Part shown: positions 9,059 through 17,940 of the stretch, piece by piece
Numbering within the stretch: position 1 is the first letter of the stretch
Layout of the letters: each line of letters opens with the position of its first letter
NCBI GenBank assembly: GCA_030427385.1
Contig: JAUHWR010000001.1
Location: 868,001 to 932,000, forward strand
From: Alphaproteobacteria bacterium
GTDB taxonomy: Bacteria; Pseudomonadota; Alphaproteobacteria; Micavibrionales; Micavibrionaceae
Reading direction: 5' to 3'
Length of the DNA stretch: 64,000 nucleotides
Position numbers and translations under genes: made by a program
The notes under the pieces: generated by a model
Databases searched by the model: none
What the model saw: only the letters and a program-made list of their open reading frames with translations
What the model was told of the DNA's origin: nothing

Positions 9059-10516
9059 TTATGAATTCAGCTTCTTTTTAAGAATTTGATTGACGATACC
9101 CGGATTAGCTTTCCCACCCGTTTCCTTCATAACCTGTCCCACAAAGAACCCGAATAGCTGCTCTTTGCCACCCTTATATTTGGCCAGATTATCTGGATTT
9201 GCCGCAATCACTTTGTCAATTATCACCTCGATAGCGCCTGTATCTGTGACTTGTTTTAATCCTTTTTCTTCCACAATATCCGCGGCGTTTTTGCCAGAGG
9301 CGTACATCTCCGCAAAGACATCCTTCGCAATTTTGCCTGAAATTGTATCATCTTTGATCAGGGCTATTAATCCGCCGAGCTGTTTTGCGCTAACTTTGGC
9401 GGCCTCTAAATCTTGGCCATCTTTATTCAAAGCTCCGAGCAATTCATTGATAACCCAGTTGGCCGAAAGCTTTGCATCACCACCAGTCTCCGCAACGGTT
9501 TCAAAATATTCCGCGCGCTTACGTTCTGCGATTAACACGGAAGAATCGTATAAGCTAAGGCCATATTCATTCATAAAGCGGTGCTTTTTTTGATCCGGTA
9601 ATTCGGGTAATGTTTCTTTGATTTCCGTAACCCATTTTGATTGTAACTGTACAGGCAATAAATCCGGGTCAGGGAAATAACGATAATCATGCGCCTCTTC
9701 TTTGGAACGCATAGAGCGCGTTTCCTGTTTTTCAGGGTCCCAAAGACGTGTTTCCTGAACAACTTCACCGCCTTCTTCCAAAATGTCGATTTGACGCTCG
9801 GCTTCGTAATGAATGGCTTGAGTTACTGCTTTTAAGGAATTCACATTTTTAATTTCCGCGCGGGTTCCCAACGGGCCACCAACTTTACGCACAGAAATAT
9901 TAACGTCTGCACGCATTGATCCTTCATCCATATTTCCATCACATGTTTCCAAATAACGCATGATCATCCGTAGCTTTGATAAATAGGCTACGGCTTCTTC
10001 GGGGCCACGAATATCCGGTTCGGAAACAATCTCCATCAGCGCACATCCAGAACGATTTAGATCCACGTAGGATTTTGTCGGATGCTGGTCATGAATTGAT
10101 TTTCCGGCATCTTGCTCCATATGCAAACGGGTAATCCCAATCTCCTTAACCGTGCCATCGGGTAGGTCAATTTCAATAACCCCTTTGCCCACAATAGGAT
10201 GTTCAAATTGCGATATTTGATAACCTTGCGGTAAATCCGGATAGAAATAATTTTTACGCTCAAACACAGATAACTCATTGATTTGTGCATTCAACCCTAA
10301 TCCTGTACGTACAGCCTGTTCCACGCATTTGTAATTTAATACCGGCAACATTCCGGGCATTGCCGCATCAACAAAAGAGACTTGCTCATTAGGGGCTGCG
10401 CCAAACTCAGCCTTGGCATTGGAAAAAAGCTTGGTGTTCGCAATAATTTGAGCATGTACTTCCATGCCGATTACAACTTCCCACTCTCCCGTTTCACCTT
10501 TGATTATCAATGCCAT
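9059..10516 (-). CDS. gatB: Asp-tRNA(Asn)/Glu-tRNA(Gln) amidotransferase subunit B
   Basis: GatB is the kinase and tRNA-binding subunit of GatCAB, which converts Glu-tRNA(Gln) and Asp-tRNA(Asn) to Gln- and Asn-tRNA. The 485-residue sequence has the family start [10 protein letters not shown], the signature [14 protein letters not shown] (about 90-105), and the C-terminal helical and YqeY-like tRNA-binding tail ending in [17 protein letters not shown] ribosome-binding site lies 8 bases upstream of the ATG. It is the last gene of an unusual gatC-orf-gatA-orf-gatB operon. Confidence 0.98.
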   Translation of the reverse strand: MALIIKGETGEWEVVIGMEVHAQIIANTKLFSNAKAEFGAAPNEQVSFVDAAMPGMLPVLNYKCVEQAVRTGLGLNAQINELSVFERKNYFYPDLPQGYQISQFEHPIVGKGVIEIDLPDGTVKEIGITRLHMEQDAGKSIHDQHPTKSYVDLNRSGCALMEIVSEPDIRGPEEAVAYLSKLRMIMRYLETCDGNMDEGSMRADVNISVRKVGGPLGTRAEIKNVNSLKAVTQAIHYEAERQIDILEEGGEVVQETRLWDPEKQETRSMRSKEEAHDYRYFPDPDLLPVQLQSKWVTEIKETLPELPDQKKHRFMNEYGLSLYDSSVLIAERKRAEYFETVAETGGDAKLSANWVINELLGALNKDGQDLEAAKVSAKQLGGLIALIKDDTISGKIAKDVFAEMYASGKNAADIVEEKGLKQVTDTGAIEVIIDKVIAANPDNLAKYKGGKEQLFGFFVGQVMKETGGKANPGIVNQILKKKLNS

Positions 10517-10547
10517 CCGTTCGTCTTTCCTTAAATTTTATTTATTA

Positions 10548-11216
10548 TTATTGTCCGCTTGGTCTCGCTAATAGCGAACCGGGATATTTAGTTAATGGTT
10601 CTTTTTTCTCTACCTTAATCTTGGCAACGTCCATACATATTTCAGTTATTTTTTTTGACTTTTTCACATAATACTCATTCGTCATAAAGGCAGAGATAGG
10701 ATCGGCCAATGCCTTATCTAAATTTTCTTTATTGCTCTGTGTAATTGTCCCTAAACTGCCGGTGAATACCATGCCCATACGACGATTTTGACACGCACAA
10801 AATTTCTTTTTATTGATAAAAGAATATTCATCCAGATAAACGCTTTGTTCACATTCTTCCGCAATTAATGTCTCTACGGACGTAGAGATGCATGGTGTAT
10901 AAACATATTCCAACAATTTTTGCTTTGCCGCAATGGCCTCACGACTTTCATTAAACTTTAAATCCTCAACATCGCCGCGCGTTAATTGTTCCGATAATCG
11001 CGCTGATGAGCATGCACAAAACATATCTTTTGATGTGCCTGTATCATTTTCAGGATATTTTTGCTGTAAACATTCTTTATAAAATTCATTAGCTTGCTGA
11101 TCTGTAACAGGCAAGAGACGCTCATTTCTAGTTAATGACTGGGCGTGGGAAAAACCTGCCATGACGCACATTAAAAGGGCAAACATTAACGGAGCTGTTT
11201 TAATATAATGTTTCAT
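10548..11216 (-). CDS. Secreted Cys-rich protein with two CAC-type repeats, unknown function
   Basis: The 222-residue product starts with a clear signal peptide (cleavage expected after SHAQ, near residue 26). The mature part shows two similar units. Each has a single Cys (KECLQQ; EECEQS), a spacer of 20-25 residues, then FCAC followed by a basic helix (FCACSSARLSEQL; FCACQNRRMGMVF). A lone Cys follows near the C-terminus. This spacing suggests a repeated helical hairpin held by disulphides or binding metal or heme in the periplasm, though no CxxCH heme motif is present. It begins 9 bases after gatA with a GAAGG ribosome-binding site and sits just before gatB. I do not recognise the family. 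Confidence 0.7.
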   Translation of the reverse strand: MKHYIKTAPLMFALLMCVMAGFSHAQSLTRNERLLPVTDQQANEFYKECLQQKYPENDTGTSKDMFCACSSARLSEQLTRGDVEDLKFNESREAIAAKQKLLEYVYTPCISTSVETLIAEECEQSVYLDEYSFINKKKFCACQNRRMGMVFTGSLGTITQSNKENLDKALADPISAFMTNEYYVKKSKKITEICMDVAKIKVEKKEPLTKYPGSLLARPSGQ

Positions 11217-11225
11217 TTTGCCTTC

Positions 11226-12692
11226 TTATTTATACGCTTTTGAAGTAAATCCAGCTGCCTGCTCGATTACGCCGCCAACTTTAAATAAAGTTTCCTCATC
11301 CCATGCTTTACCGATAATTTGCAATCCAAGCGGTAAGCCATTGGCATCAAGCCCCGCAGGGACGGACATACCTGGCAGACCTGCCAAATTCAATGATACC
11401 GTAAAGACATCATTCAAATACATTTTAATCGGATCATCTTCATTCTCGCCAATTGCAAACGCCGCTGAAGGTGTGGCGGGCGTAAGAAGAACATCACACT
11501 TTTTAAAGGCATCAATAAAATCCTGACGGATTAAGCGGCGAACTTGCTGCGCTTTAATGTAATACGCATCATAATACCCGGCGGAAAGAACGTACGTGCC
11601 AACCATAATACGACGTTTAACTTCGTCTCCAAACCCTGCGGCGCGGCTGGTTTCATACATATCTAATAAGGCATCCTGTTCGGTTCTCAGACCATAACGT
11701 ACACCATCATAACGCGCTAAATTCGATGATGCCTCGGCTGGCGCAATAATATAATAGGTCGGCAGCGCATATTTAGTATGGGGCAGGGACACATCAACAA
11801 TTTCCGCGCCGGCAGACTTTAACCAATCAATGCCTTGCTGCCATAGCTTTTCAATTTCCTCGGGCATATTGTCCACGCGGTACTCTTTGGGGATTCCTAT
11901 TTTCATACCGCGAATGTCACCATTCATTGCGGCAGCAAAATCAGGAACAGGAATATCCGCAGACGTACTATCTTTGGGGTCAAATCCGCTAGATGCTTCC
12001 AAAAGAATCGCCGTATCTTTTACATTTTCCGCAAATATGCCCGCTTGATCTAAGGATGATGCAAAGGCAACTACGCCCCAGCGTGAGCACCTACCGTAAG
12101 TCGGTTTTATGCCGACAATACCGCAAAAACTTGCCGGTTGGCGAATTGAGCCGCCCGTATCTGTTCCTGTGGCGCCCAAACATAACTTCGCCGCAACAGC
12201 CGCCGCTGAACCACCAGATGATCCACCAGGTGTCAGATCTTGATTACTGCCATCATTCTTTTTCCAGGGGCTTATGACATTGCCAAAGCCACTGGTTGTA
12301 TTAGCAGAACCCATGGCAAATTCGTCCAAATTGGTCTTACCAAGCATAACCGCGCCGGCATCCAATAATTTCTGGCTAACCGTTGATTCATAAGGCGGTA
12401 TAAAATTACCCAAAATTTTACTCGCCGCCGTTGTTTTTACGTTCTTGGTACAGAACAAATCCTTTATTGCTAAAGGAATCCCCTCCAGCTTACCTGCCTT
12501 TCCATTGGCAATATTTGTATCCGCTTTTTTTGCTTGTTCCATTGCCAGTTCGGGCGTTTCGGTAATATAGGCGTTCAATCCCCTGTACGTTTCCATACGT
12601 CCCAGATATTCTTCTGTAACTTCGATTGAACTAATCTCTTTATTTTTCAGCTTAGTAGAAGTTTCTTCTAATGTTAAATCTGCGATATTCAT
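11226..12692 (-). CDS. gatA: Asp-tRNA(Asn)/Glu-tRNA(Gln) amidotransferase subunit A
   Basis: GatA is the glutaminase and amidase subunit that supplies ammonia to GatB. The 488 residues contain the amidase signature around [14 protein letters not shown] (154-167) and [12 protein letters not shown] (176-187). The Ser-cisSer-Lys triad is Lys77, Ser158 and Ser182. The start codon overlaps the stop of the upstream small membrane-protein gene by 4 bases (ATGA), which indicates tight translational coupling. Confidence 0.98.
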   Translation of the reverse strand: MNIADLTLEETSTKLKNKEISSIEVTEEYLGRMETYRGLNAYITETPELAMEQAKKADTNIANGKAGKLEGIPLAIKDLFCTKNVKTTAASKILGNFIPPYESTVSQKLLDAGAVMLGKTNLDEFAMGSANTTSGFGNVISPWKKNDGSNQDLTPGGSSGGSAAAVAAKLCLGATGTDTGGSIRQPASFCGIVGIKPTYGRCSRWGVVAFASSLDQAGIFAENVKDTAILLEASSGFDPKDSTSADIPVPDFAAAMNGDIRGMKIGIPKEYRVDNMPEEIEKLWQQGIDWLKSAGAEIVDVSLPHTKYALPTYYIIAPAEASSNLARYDGVRYGLRTEQDALLDMYETSRAAGFGDEVKRRIMVGTYVLSAGYYDAYYIKAQQVRRLIRQDFIDAFKKCDVLLTPATPSAAFAIGENEDDPIKMYLNDVFTVSLNLAGLPGMSVPAGLDANGLPLGLQIIGKAWDEETLFKVGGVIEQAAGFTSKAYK

Positions 12693-12931
12693 TTCGCTTT
12701 ATCCTCTCCAAGTAATATTTTTACAAAAACTAAATCTACGACGACCATAATACACAGCACACTGGCGACTATATCAATTGAAGATTCATCAAATCCGGTT
12801 AATTCCATGGCTTTCTCTCGAAATCCCCATAGCAATACTGCCAAACCCAAAAACATCATACTCGTCATGGTTATAGTGCGCCGTAATAATTTTTTTTGCG
12901 CATCAGGCAGGTTTTTCATTTCATTAAACAT
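12689..12931 (-). CDS. Small two-helix membrane protein encoded between gatC and gatA
   Basis: This 80-residue protein has a basic, cytoplasmic-looking start and then two hydrophobic segments (about 20-36 and 53-73) separated by a short acidic loop (GFDESS), ending in [10 protein letters not shown]. It is tightly packed in the gat operon, starting 3 bases after gatC and overlapping gatA by 4. That packing argues that it is real and co-expressed with the amidotransferase. Function and family unknown; an inner-membrane location is predicted. Confidence 0.75.
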   Translation of the reverse strand: MFNEMKNLPDAQKKLLRRTITMTSMMFLGLAVLLWGFREKAMELTGFDESSIDIVASVLCIMVVVDLVFVKILLGEDKAK

Positions 12932-12934
12932 AGA

Positions 12935-13231
12935 TTACTCAATAATTTTGGGGACAACAAAATATCCGCTATTGCTCTCTGGTGCATTTGATAACACACG
13001 TACACTTCCGGAATTACCGGTATCACCATTATCTGCCTTATCATCACGCAAACGCTGCACATCATCATTTGGGTTCGCAAGCGGCGCAATGCCAGTTGTG
13101 TCAACTTCCTGTAATTGCTCAACGAAGGATATAATCCCGCTCATTTCCTTTGTGCGCTGTGCGATTTCATCTTCGCCCGATAATCTTAACCTGGCAAGAT
13201 TGGCAACCTTTATGACAGTTTTGCTGTCCAT
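12935..13231 (-). CDS. gatC: Asp-tRNA(Asn)/Glu-tRNA(Gln) amidotransferase subunit C
   Basis: GatC is the small subunit that stabilises the GatA-GatB interface. The 98-residue product has the family pattern: VIKVANLARLRLSGEDE at the start, the central helix ending in IISFVEQLQEVDT, then GIAPLANP and RLRDDKA, and a short C-terminal hydrophobic tail. A GAGGA ribosome-binding site lies 6 bases before the ATG. It leads the gat operon; its promoter must lie in the 92-base gap shared with divergent ruvX. Confidence 0.95.
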   Translation of the reverse strand: MDSKTVIKVANLARLRLSGEDEIAQRTKEMSGIISFVEQLQEVDTTGIAPLANPNDDVQRLRDDKADNGDTGNSGSVRVLSNAPESNSGYFVVPKIIE

Positions 13232-13310
13232 ATTGATCCTCTTTCATTATAATTGTGATCTCTATAAGGCTAGTAATCTAAAATGTTCTGGTACGTCTGA
13301 CAAGTTATAT

Positions 13311-13316
13311 TATACT
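13311..13316 (+). promoter_or_regulatory. Probable -10 box of ruvX, close to the ATG
   Basis: TATACT lies 7 bases upstream of the ruvX ATG and no ribosome-binding site is present, suggesting a leaderless transcript. A -35 element is not convincing. Confidence 0.35.
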
Positions 13317-13323
13317 AAAATCC

Positions 13324-13788
13324 ATGCCCATTTTCATGCCAGAGCAAATCAAAGAATTTCATCCCCCTGGACGTATCCTTGGCATGGACATCGGTCAAAA
13401 AACCATTGGACTTGCTGTCTCTGACGTTATGCACAGCATGTCTTTACCGCTAATGACCATACATAGAACGAAATATACCAAAGATATCCACACTCTTATT
13501 CCTATTCTAAAAGATTACGATATTTCGGGCTTTGTAATTGGTTGGCCACTCAACATGGATGGCAGCCGTAGCGCGGGGTGCGACCGCATCCAGTCATTTG
13601 CTGATCAAATGTTACAAGATACTGATATATTTGGGAAAAACCCGCCAATATTATTATGGGATGAACGGTTATCCACAGAAGCTGTGAAAGAAATGGTGGA
13701 TAAACCTGTGGATAAAATGAAAGCCTCCGGTCAACTCGACGCGCTCGCCGCGCAAATTATTCTACAAGGCGCTTTAGAGGCTCTTTGA
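13324..13788 (+). CDS. ruvX: Putative pre-16S rRNA nuclease / Holliday junction resolvase-like protein (RuvX/YqgF)
   Basis: YqgF is an RNase H-fold enzyme needed for 16S rRNA 5'-end maturation. The 154-residue product has the first strand motif ILGMDIGQKTIGLAVSD, the middle GFVIGWPLNMDGS, and the final WDERLSTEA and DALAAQIILQ motifs, with the Asp residues that bind metal. It is divergent from gatC. Its last 32 bases overlap the convergent metallopeptidase gene. Three DnaA-box-like nonamers fall in the codons for DERLSTEA to VDKM. Confidence 0.93.
   Translation: MPIFMPEQIKEFHPPGRILGMDIGQKTIGLAVSDVMHSMSLPLMTIHRTKYTKDIHTLIPILKDYDISGFVIGWPLNMDGSRSAGCDRIQSFADQMLQDTDIFGKNPPILLWDERLSTEAVKEMVDKPVDKMKASGQLDALAAQIILQGALEAL
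13669..13715. promoter_or_regulatory. Cluster of three DnaA-box-like nonamers inside ruvX
   Basis: TTATCCACA (13669-13677, perfect, plus), GGTGGATAA (13695-13703, one mismatch, minus) and TGTGGATAA (13707-13715, perfect, minus) lie within 47 bases. They are in coding sequence, so chance or codon constraint is possible. Confidence 0.35.
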
Positions 13789-14464
13789 TAGCGCCATATT
13801 TCATTAACTCATGCCCATGGTTACGCATCCAGAACTGTCCATTTATGAAATCATCTGACAGCTCTCGGCATAAATTCCAAAATGCCTTGCTGTGATTCAA
13901 ATGTTTTAAATGCGCCACCTCGTGTGCCACGACATAATCCAGCGCCTCAGGCGGCGCAAAAATTAAACGCCAGGAATAAGAAAGTGTTTTATCCGAAGAG
14001 CAACTTCCCCATCTTGATTTTGTATCACGGACACTTACTTTTTCTATATTTTTAGAAATACTTAGCGCTTTTTCTTGAGATTTTTTCTGAAGCACATCCT
14101 TTGCGTACGTCTTTAGCCATCTCATAATACGTACACTTGGATCGTGTTTATTAGAAAGCACAATAAGTTCATTATTTTTCAATGAAATAGACGTATTTTT
14201 TCGCGTGAGATCTAACTTTAAGTTAAGCGTTATTTCTTGACCGTTCAATGACAATGCCACGCCATGCTGAAAAGAGACGGGTTGGGGCAGGGCATCCATA
14301 CGCGCCTGCATCCAATCCTGATATTGATCGGCGAAGTCATATGCCTGCTTCATGGAACATCGCTCCGGTACAACCAAATCAAACACGCGCTCAATCGGAT
14401 CCAGCCGAAGAGCGAGCCGTTTTGCCCTTGATGAAGGTTTTACACGATAAAGATGACTCGTCAT
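13757..14464 (-). CDS. YgjP-type M48/WLM-family zinc metallopeptidase domain protein
   Basis: The protein belongs to the DUF45/YgjP group. It shows the typical core TKSRWGSCSSDKTLSYSWRL, then the zinc motif HEVAHLKHLNHSKAFW (His-Glu-x-x-His plus a downstream His), near residue 185. YgjP proteins are small cytosolic putative metalloproteases of unknown substrate. I place the start at the ATG at 14464; an in-frame TTG three codons earlier is possible. The 3' end overlaps convergent ruvX by 32 bases, which is unusual but each protein keeps conserved residues up to its end. Confidence 0.88.
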   Translation of the reverse strand: MTSHLYRVKPSSRAKRLALRLDPIERVFDLVVPERCSMKQAYDFADQYQDWMQARMDALPQPVSFQHGVALSLNGQEITLNLKLDLTRKNTSISLKNNELIVLSNKHDPSVRIMRWLKTYAKDVLQKKSQEKALSISKNIEKVSVRDTKSRWGSCSSDKTLSYSWRLIFAPPEALDYVVAHEVAHLKHLNHSKAFWNLCRELSDDFINGQFWMRNHGHELMKYGAIKEPLKRLVE

Positions 14465-14489
14465 TACCCGCAAAGTCTAACAGAAAAAG

Positions 14490-16343
14490 TTAAGCAACTA
14501 GAGCAAAATTCGCGTTATTATTTTGCTCCGGTAAATTATCGCCAAACAGATTTGTTTCTAATAATTGTTGCATATTACTTAGATTTTCCAAAGTGTAAGG
14601 CGCGGCCTTCACAGGCTCTGCATATGTTCCATTAACCATAAACTGTCCGGGATTATATCCTGCATGCTGACTACTTTCATGAATAATACTCATAATCAGA
14701 GGAATTGCATTATCGCGCGCCGCGCTTCCATATCCCCATGGACCGTAATGCCCTGTACCCGGAATAATATGATGAAAGGCCCTATTGTTTTTGGTGATAT
14801 CTGGCGTTAGAGCTTGCGCGGCCTCACATTGTGGCGGCGCCGTTATATCATCATATTCGGCGCCTATGGTATGGAGTGTTATACCGCCATCTCCTCCTAA
14901 TAAGGACGGATCAATCACTACACCATTAACTTCTAATTGCCCCTTCCCTAAAAGGCTATTTTGAAATTGCATCATGATCAGATCTTGATAAAGCTCCCAA
15001 GGTAAATGCCGATCTTGATTAAATGCCTGATAGGTTGCGATGCCTTTTGCTTCAGCATCATAATCCCCGCGCACTGCCGCGCCATGAATATTCGCAATTC
15101 CTTGCATGTGACGTCCTATTTTTGAGGCATAGAAACCATCAATTTGTGAAGATTGAACCTCTTGCCCATTTGGTAATCTACATTTAAGTTTCTGTAACCA
15201 TTCGGGTGATTTATCTTTAATAAAATCCACAATATCATTAGATGCCGCGCCGGGCACGATAGGGCTATTAATGAGAGTGATAGATAAGGGCGTACGATCT
15301 TCATTACCATCGGTTTGACGCATATAAGCCGCGGCCGCCAAGACAGACGCGCCGGGTTCGCAAATGGCAATCACGTGATAATGCCCCCCTGATAGCTCTT
15401 CGGCGACTTCGTTAATGCGCACATATTCCATGACATGCTCGGACAAACCGCGCTTGACGTCTTTTGCATAATTTTCCGGGCCAATATCTTCGGTTATCAA
15501 TACATTTGATCCGGATTTTAATATATGCTCCACCATAGGCTGGGTGAAAGATGCGGGATGCCCCGACATCGGCGCGGCCAAAACGACCAGAGGTTTATTT
15601 GGGTCAGTTTGATCTGTAGTAAATAATTTATGATGAGACAGCTTCGTACCGCCGATAATACTCATCGTAACGGGCACATCCTCACCATGCAATTCAACAC
15701 TTGGAATATTGAAATCATCAAGATGCTTATGATCACCAAATAAAACATGCCCCATTGCCGTTACGCCGCGCAGATTTGTCCACGGATTTATGCTTAATAA
15801 AACATCAACATTGGATGGAACATCCAATGCCATACGTTCCGCCAATGACATTGGAGCTTTAGATTTAGGAAGACCATCTTTTCCCTGACTTCCTTTGGCA
15901 ACTAATCCGCTAAATGTAATCGTTTCCGGAAGCTTATCTACAACTCCTCTTAAATCGCTTATTGTTTCCAAAGCACCGTCAAAATCAAAAAAGCTTGAAT
16001 TTGCTCTGGCACGATCCCAAATCGGAGACATGACGCATTTCATAGGTTCTGGTGTCATCTCAGCCGAGACATCAATCATAGCCTGTGCACTTTGCTGCCA
16101 TAGATTAAGCGGATGAAACTTCATTAAGCCTTCCGCCGCGTTTAGACTGGCCACGGCGGGTGCCCTGCATTGAATGGAATGTTGCGTTTCTGGCATATCG
16201 GGCAACCCGATTGAGGCGCCAAGCTTCAATGGCGCATCAGCAACTGGTTCCATTGCTTTGGCCCATGCGTTTAAAGGCGAAAAAATAGCCGCCGCACAAA
16301 ACTGTTCCAGCGGCCTTGCATCTAATTTATTTTGTGGTGTCAT
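14490..16343 (-). CDS. Large PhaZ-like polyhydroxyalkanoate depolymerase paralogue
   Basis: The C-terminal 380 residues match the intracellular PHB depolymerase family: LAAPMSGH (256-262), the nucleophile segment VIAICEPGASVL with Cys328 in the lipase-box position, and a late Asp region TIGAEYDDITAP with the following His in IPGTGHYGPWG. The first 240 residues are an extra N-terminal region, partly helical, including NAWAKAMEP, of a kind seen in PHA-granule-associated proteins. Whether it acts on PHB or only binds granules is not known. The start has a strong GGGAGG ribosome-binding site. A shorter paralogue lies just upstream on the same strand. No PHA synthase is in the window. Confidence 0.8.
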   Translation of the reverse strand: MTPQNKLDARPLEQFCAAAIFSPLNAWAKAMEPVADAPLKLGASIGLPDMPETQHSIQCRAPAVASLNAAEGLMKFHPLNLWQQSAQAMIDVSAEMTPEPMKCVMSPIWDRARANSSFFDFDGALETISDLRGVVDKLPETITFSGLVAKGSQGKDGLPKSKAPMSLAERMALDVPSNVDVLLSINPWTNLRGVTAMGHVLFGDHKHLDDFNIPSVELHGEDVPVTMSIIGGTKLSHHKLFTTDQTDPNKPLVVLAAPMSGHPASFTQPMVEHILKSGSNVLITEDIGPENYAKDVKRGLSEHVMEYVRINEVAEELSGGHYHVIAICEPGASVLAAAAYMRQTDGNEDRTPLSITLINSPIVPGAASNDIVDFIKDKSPEWLQKLKCRLPNGQEVQSSQIDGFYASKIGRHMQGIANIHGAAVRGDYDAEAKGIATYQAFNQDRHLPWELYQDLIMMQFQNSLLGKGQLEVNGVVIDPSLLGGDGGITLHTIGAEYDDITAPPQCEAAQALTPDITKNNRAFHHIIPGTGHYGPWGYGSAARDNAIPLIMSIIHESSQHAGYNPGQFMVNGTYAEPVKAAPYTLENLSNMQQLLETNLFGDNLPEQNNNANFALVA

Positions 16344-16455
16344 TCAAACCTCCCTAAAGGTGATAAATCTTATTTTTTTTGTTAAACAAATCTATCAAAA
16401 TTCAGGGAGCTTGTACTAGCTGCATTGCAGCATAGTTTATGGGCGCGGCCTAATT

Positions 16456-17862
16456 TTACTCGGCGGCTTCTATGAAACCAGATTCATTCTCAACCAGTTT
16501 CAACTTTGTCTTTTTCTTTGCTTCCCGCGCCATAACTGCTTCAATGCCATGTTTGCTTTCATCCCAAACCTCCGGCTTTTTGGCGGGGGATTGAATGAGA
16601 TCCGCTTCCGGAACAGGACTGGCATGTTTGTCATGCATACGAATAAAGGTGCGAAGGCGCGGCATGATATGCTCTTTCCAACGACGACCGTTAAATATAC
16701 CGTAATGTCCGACATTTTCCTGAAAGTGGTGGAATTGTTTGTCTGAAGACAGATTCGCACACAGATTATGCGCCGCAGTGGTTTGTCCATGCGCGGAAAT
16801 ATCATCTAATTGACCTTCAATTGTAAGAAGTGCTGTTTTGGTAATATCCGCGGGCACCACATCATGCAATTTACCAGTTGCCGGATCGCGCCATTTCATT
16901 TCATTTTTCGCAAGACAATGTTTCTGAAAAACGGTCTCCACAGTTTGTAAGTAAAATTCTGCGGTAATATCCATGACCGCCAAATATTCATTATAAAACG
17001 TGCGGTGTGCTTCGGCGGATTGGTCAGCGCCAATCACCAAATGATTGAAAAAATCGACATATTTACCGACATGACGATCCAAATTCATGGACATAAAACC
17101 ACCAAGTTGGATAAAACCCGGATAAACCTTGCGATTACCGCCGGGATAATAAAATGGCACCTCTGCGACAACTGAATTTTCAAACCAGCTTAAGGGACGT
17201 TGCTCGGCAAGCTCGGTCACTTTCGTTTTTGAAACGCGCGGATCAATCGGGCCGCCCATCAATATCATACTTGCCGGTTGCTTCGGATCCTTCATCGTTG
17301 CCATCAAAGACGCCGCAATTAAGACGGGAACCGCGGGCTGACAGACGGCAATCACATGCACATCGGGCCCAAGCTCACGAATAAATTCCATGGTGTAATC
17401 TATATAATCGTCTAAATTGAAACGTCCTGCAGATTTGGGAACTTGGCGTGCATCCTCCCATTCGGTGATATAAACATCATGATGCGGCAATAACGCCTCA
17501 ACAGTTCCGCGTAATAACGTGGAATAATGCCCCGACATAGGCGCAACAATTAATACTTTGGGATCATTTCGTTTGGTATGGCGGTAAAATCTGGTGAGCG
17601 TACAAAACGGCTTTTCCATGATTGTTTTTTCAGATATCCGAACTTTCTTACCGTCTATTTCCGTTTCATGTAAGCCAAATTCAGGCTTACCAAAACGGCG
17701 CGTTAAACGCGTAATCATTTCGGCGCTGGCTCCCATTGTTCGTCCTAACTGAGTATAGGAGAGGGGATTCCATGGGTTTTGAAAAATAAATCGCGCACCC
17801 TCGGCTGTAATACGGGCGGGGGTAAGAAGAGCGTGTTGTAAGTCGTGAAGATGGTAAAGCAA
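16456..17862 (-). CDS. phaZ: Intracellular polyhydroxyalkanoate depolymerase PhaZ
   Basis: This 468-residue enzyme should hydrolyse native PHB granules in the cytoplasm. It has the family N-terminus MLYHLHDLQHA, an alpha/beta-hydrolase core with IVAPMSGHY, the nucleophile segment VIAVCQPAVPVL (Cys174), the acidic IEGQLDDISAHGQT and the final NVGHYGIFNGRRW with the catalytic His. Homology at the first residues indicates that translation starts at the TTG at 17862, preceded by an AAGGA-type site. It precedes the larger paralogue by 112 bases, a gap in which I see no clear promoter or terminator. Confidence 0.93.
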   Translation of the reverse strand: MLYHLHDLQHALLTPARITAEGARFIFQNPWNPLSYTQLGRTMGASAEMITRLTRRFGKPEFGLHETEIDGKKVRISEKTIMEKPFCTLTRFYRHTKRNDPKVLIVAPMSGHYSTLLRGTVEALLPHHDVYITEWEDARQVPKSAGRFNLDDYIDYTMEFIRELGPDVHVIAVCQPAVPVLIAASLMATMKDPKQPASMILMGGPIDPRVSKTKVTELAEQRPLSWFENSVVAEVPFYYPGGNRKVYPGFIQLGGFMSMNLDRHVGKYVDFFNHLVIGADQSAEAHRTFYNEYLAVMDITAEFYLQTVETVFQKHCLAKNEMKWRDPATGKLHDVVPADITKTALLTIEGQLDDISAHGQTTAAHNLCANLSSDKQFHHFQENVGHYGIFNGRRWKEHIMPRLRTFIRMHDKHASPVPEADLIQSPAKKPEVWDESKHGIEAVMAREAKKKTKLKLVENESGFIEAAE

Positions 17863-17940
17863 AGTCCTTTTCCTTTATCCTAAAATTAAATGTAGAATTA
17901 AAATAACATGAATATAAAAAGATAGCATTAAGACATTGGT

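Noticed and set aside
16344-16455. Hairpin GCTGC-ATT-GCAGC in the gap between the two phaZ genes as a terminator
   Set aside because: The stem is only 5 bp with a 3-base loop and no T-run follows in either direction.
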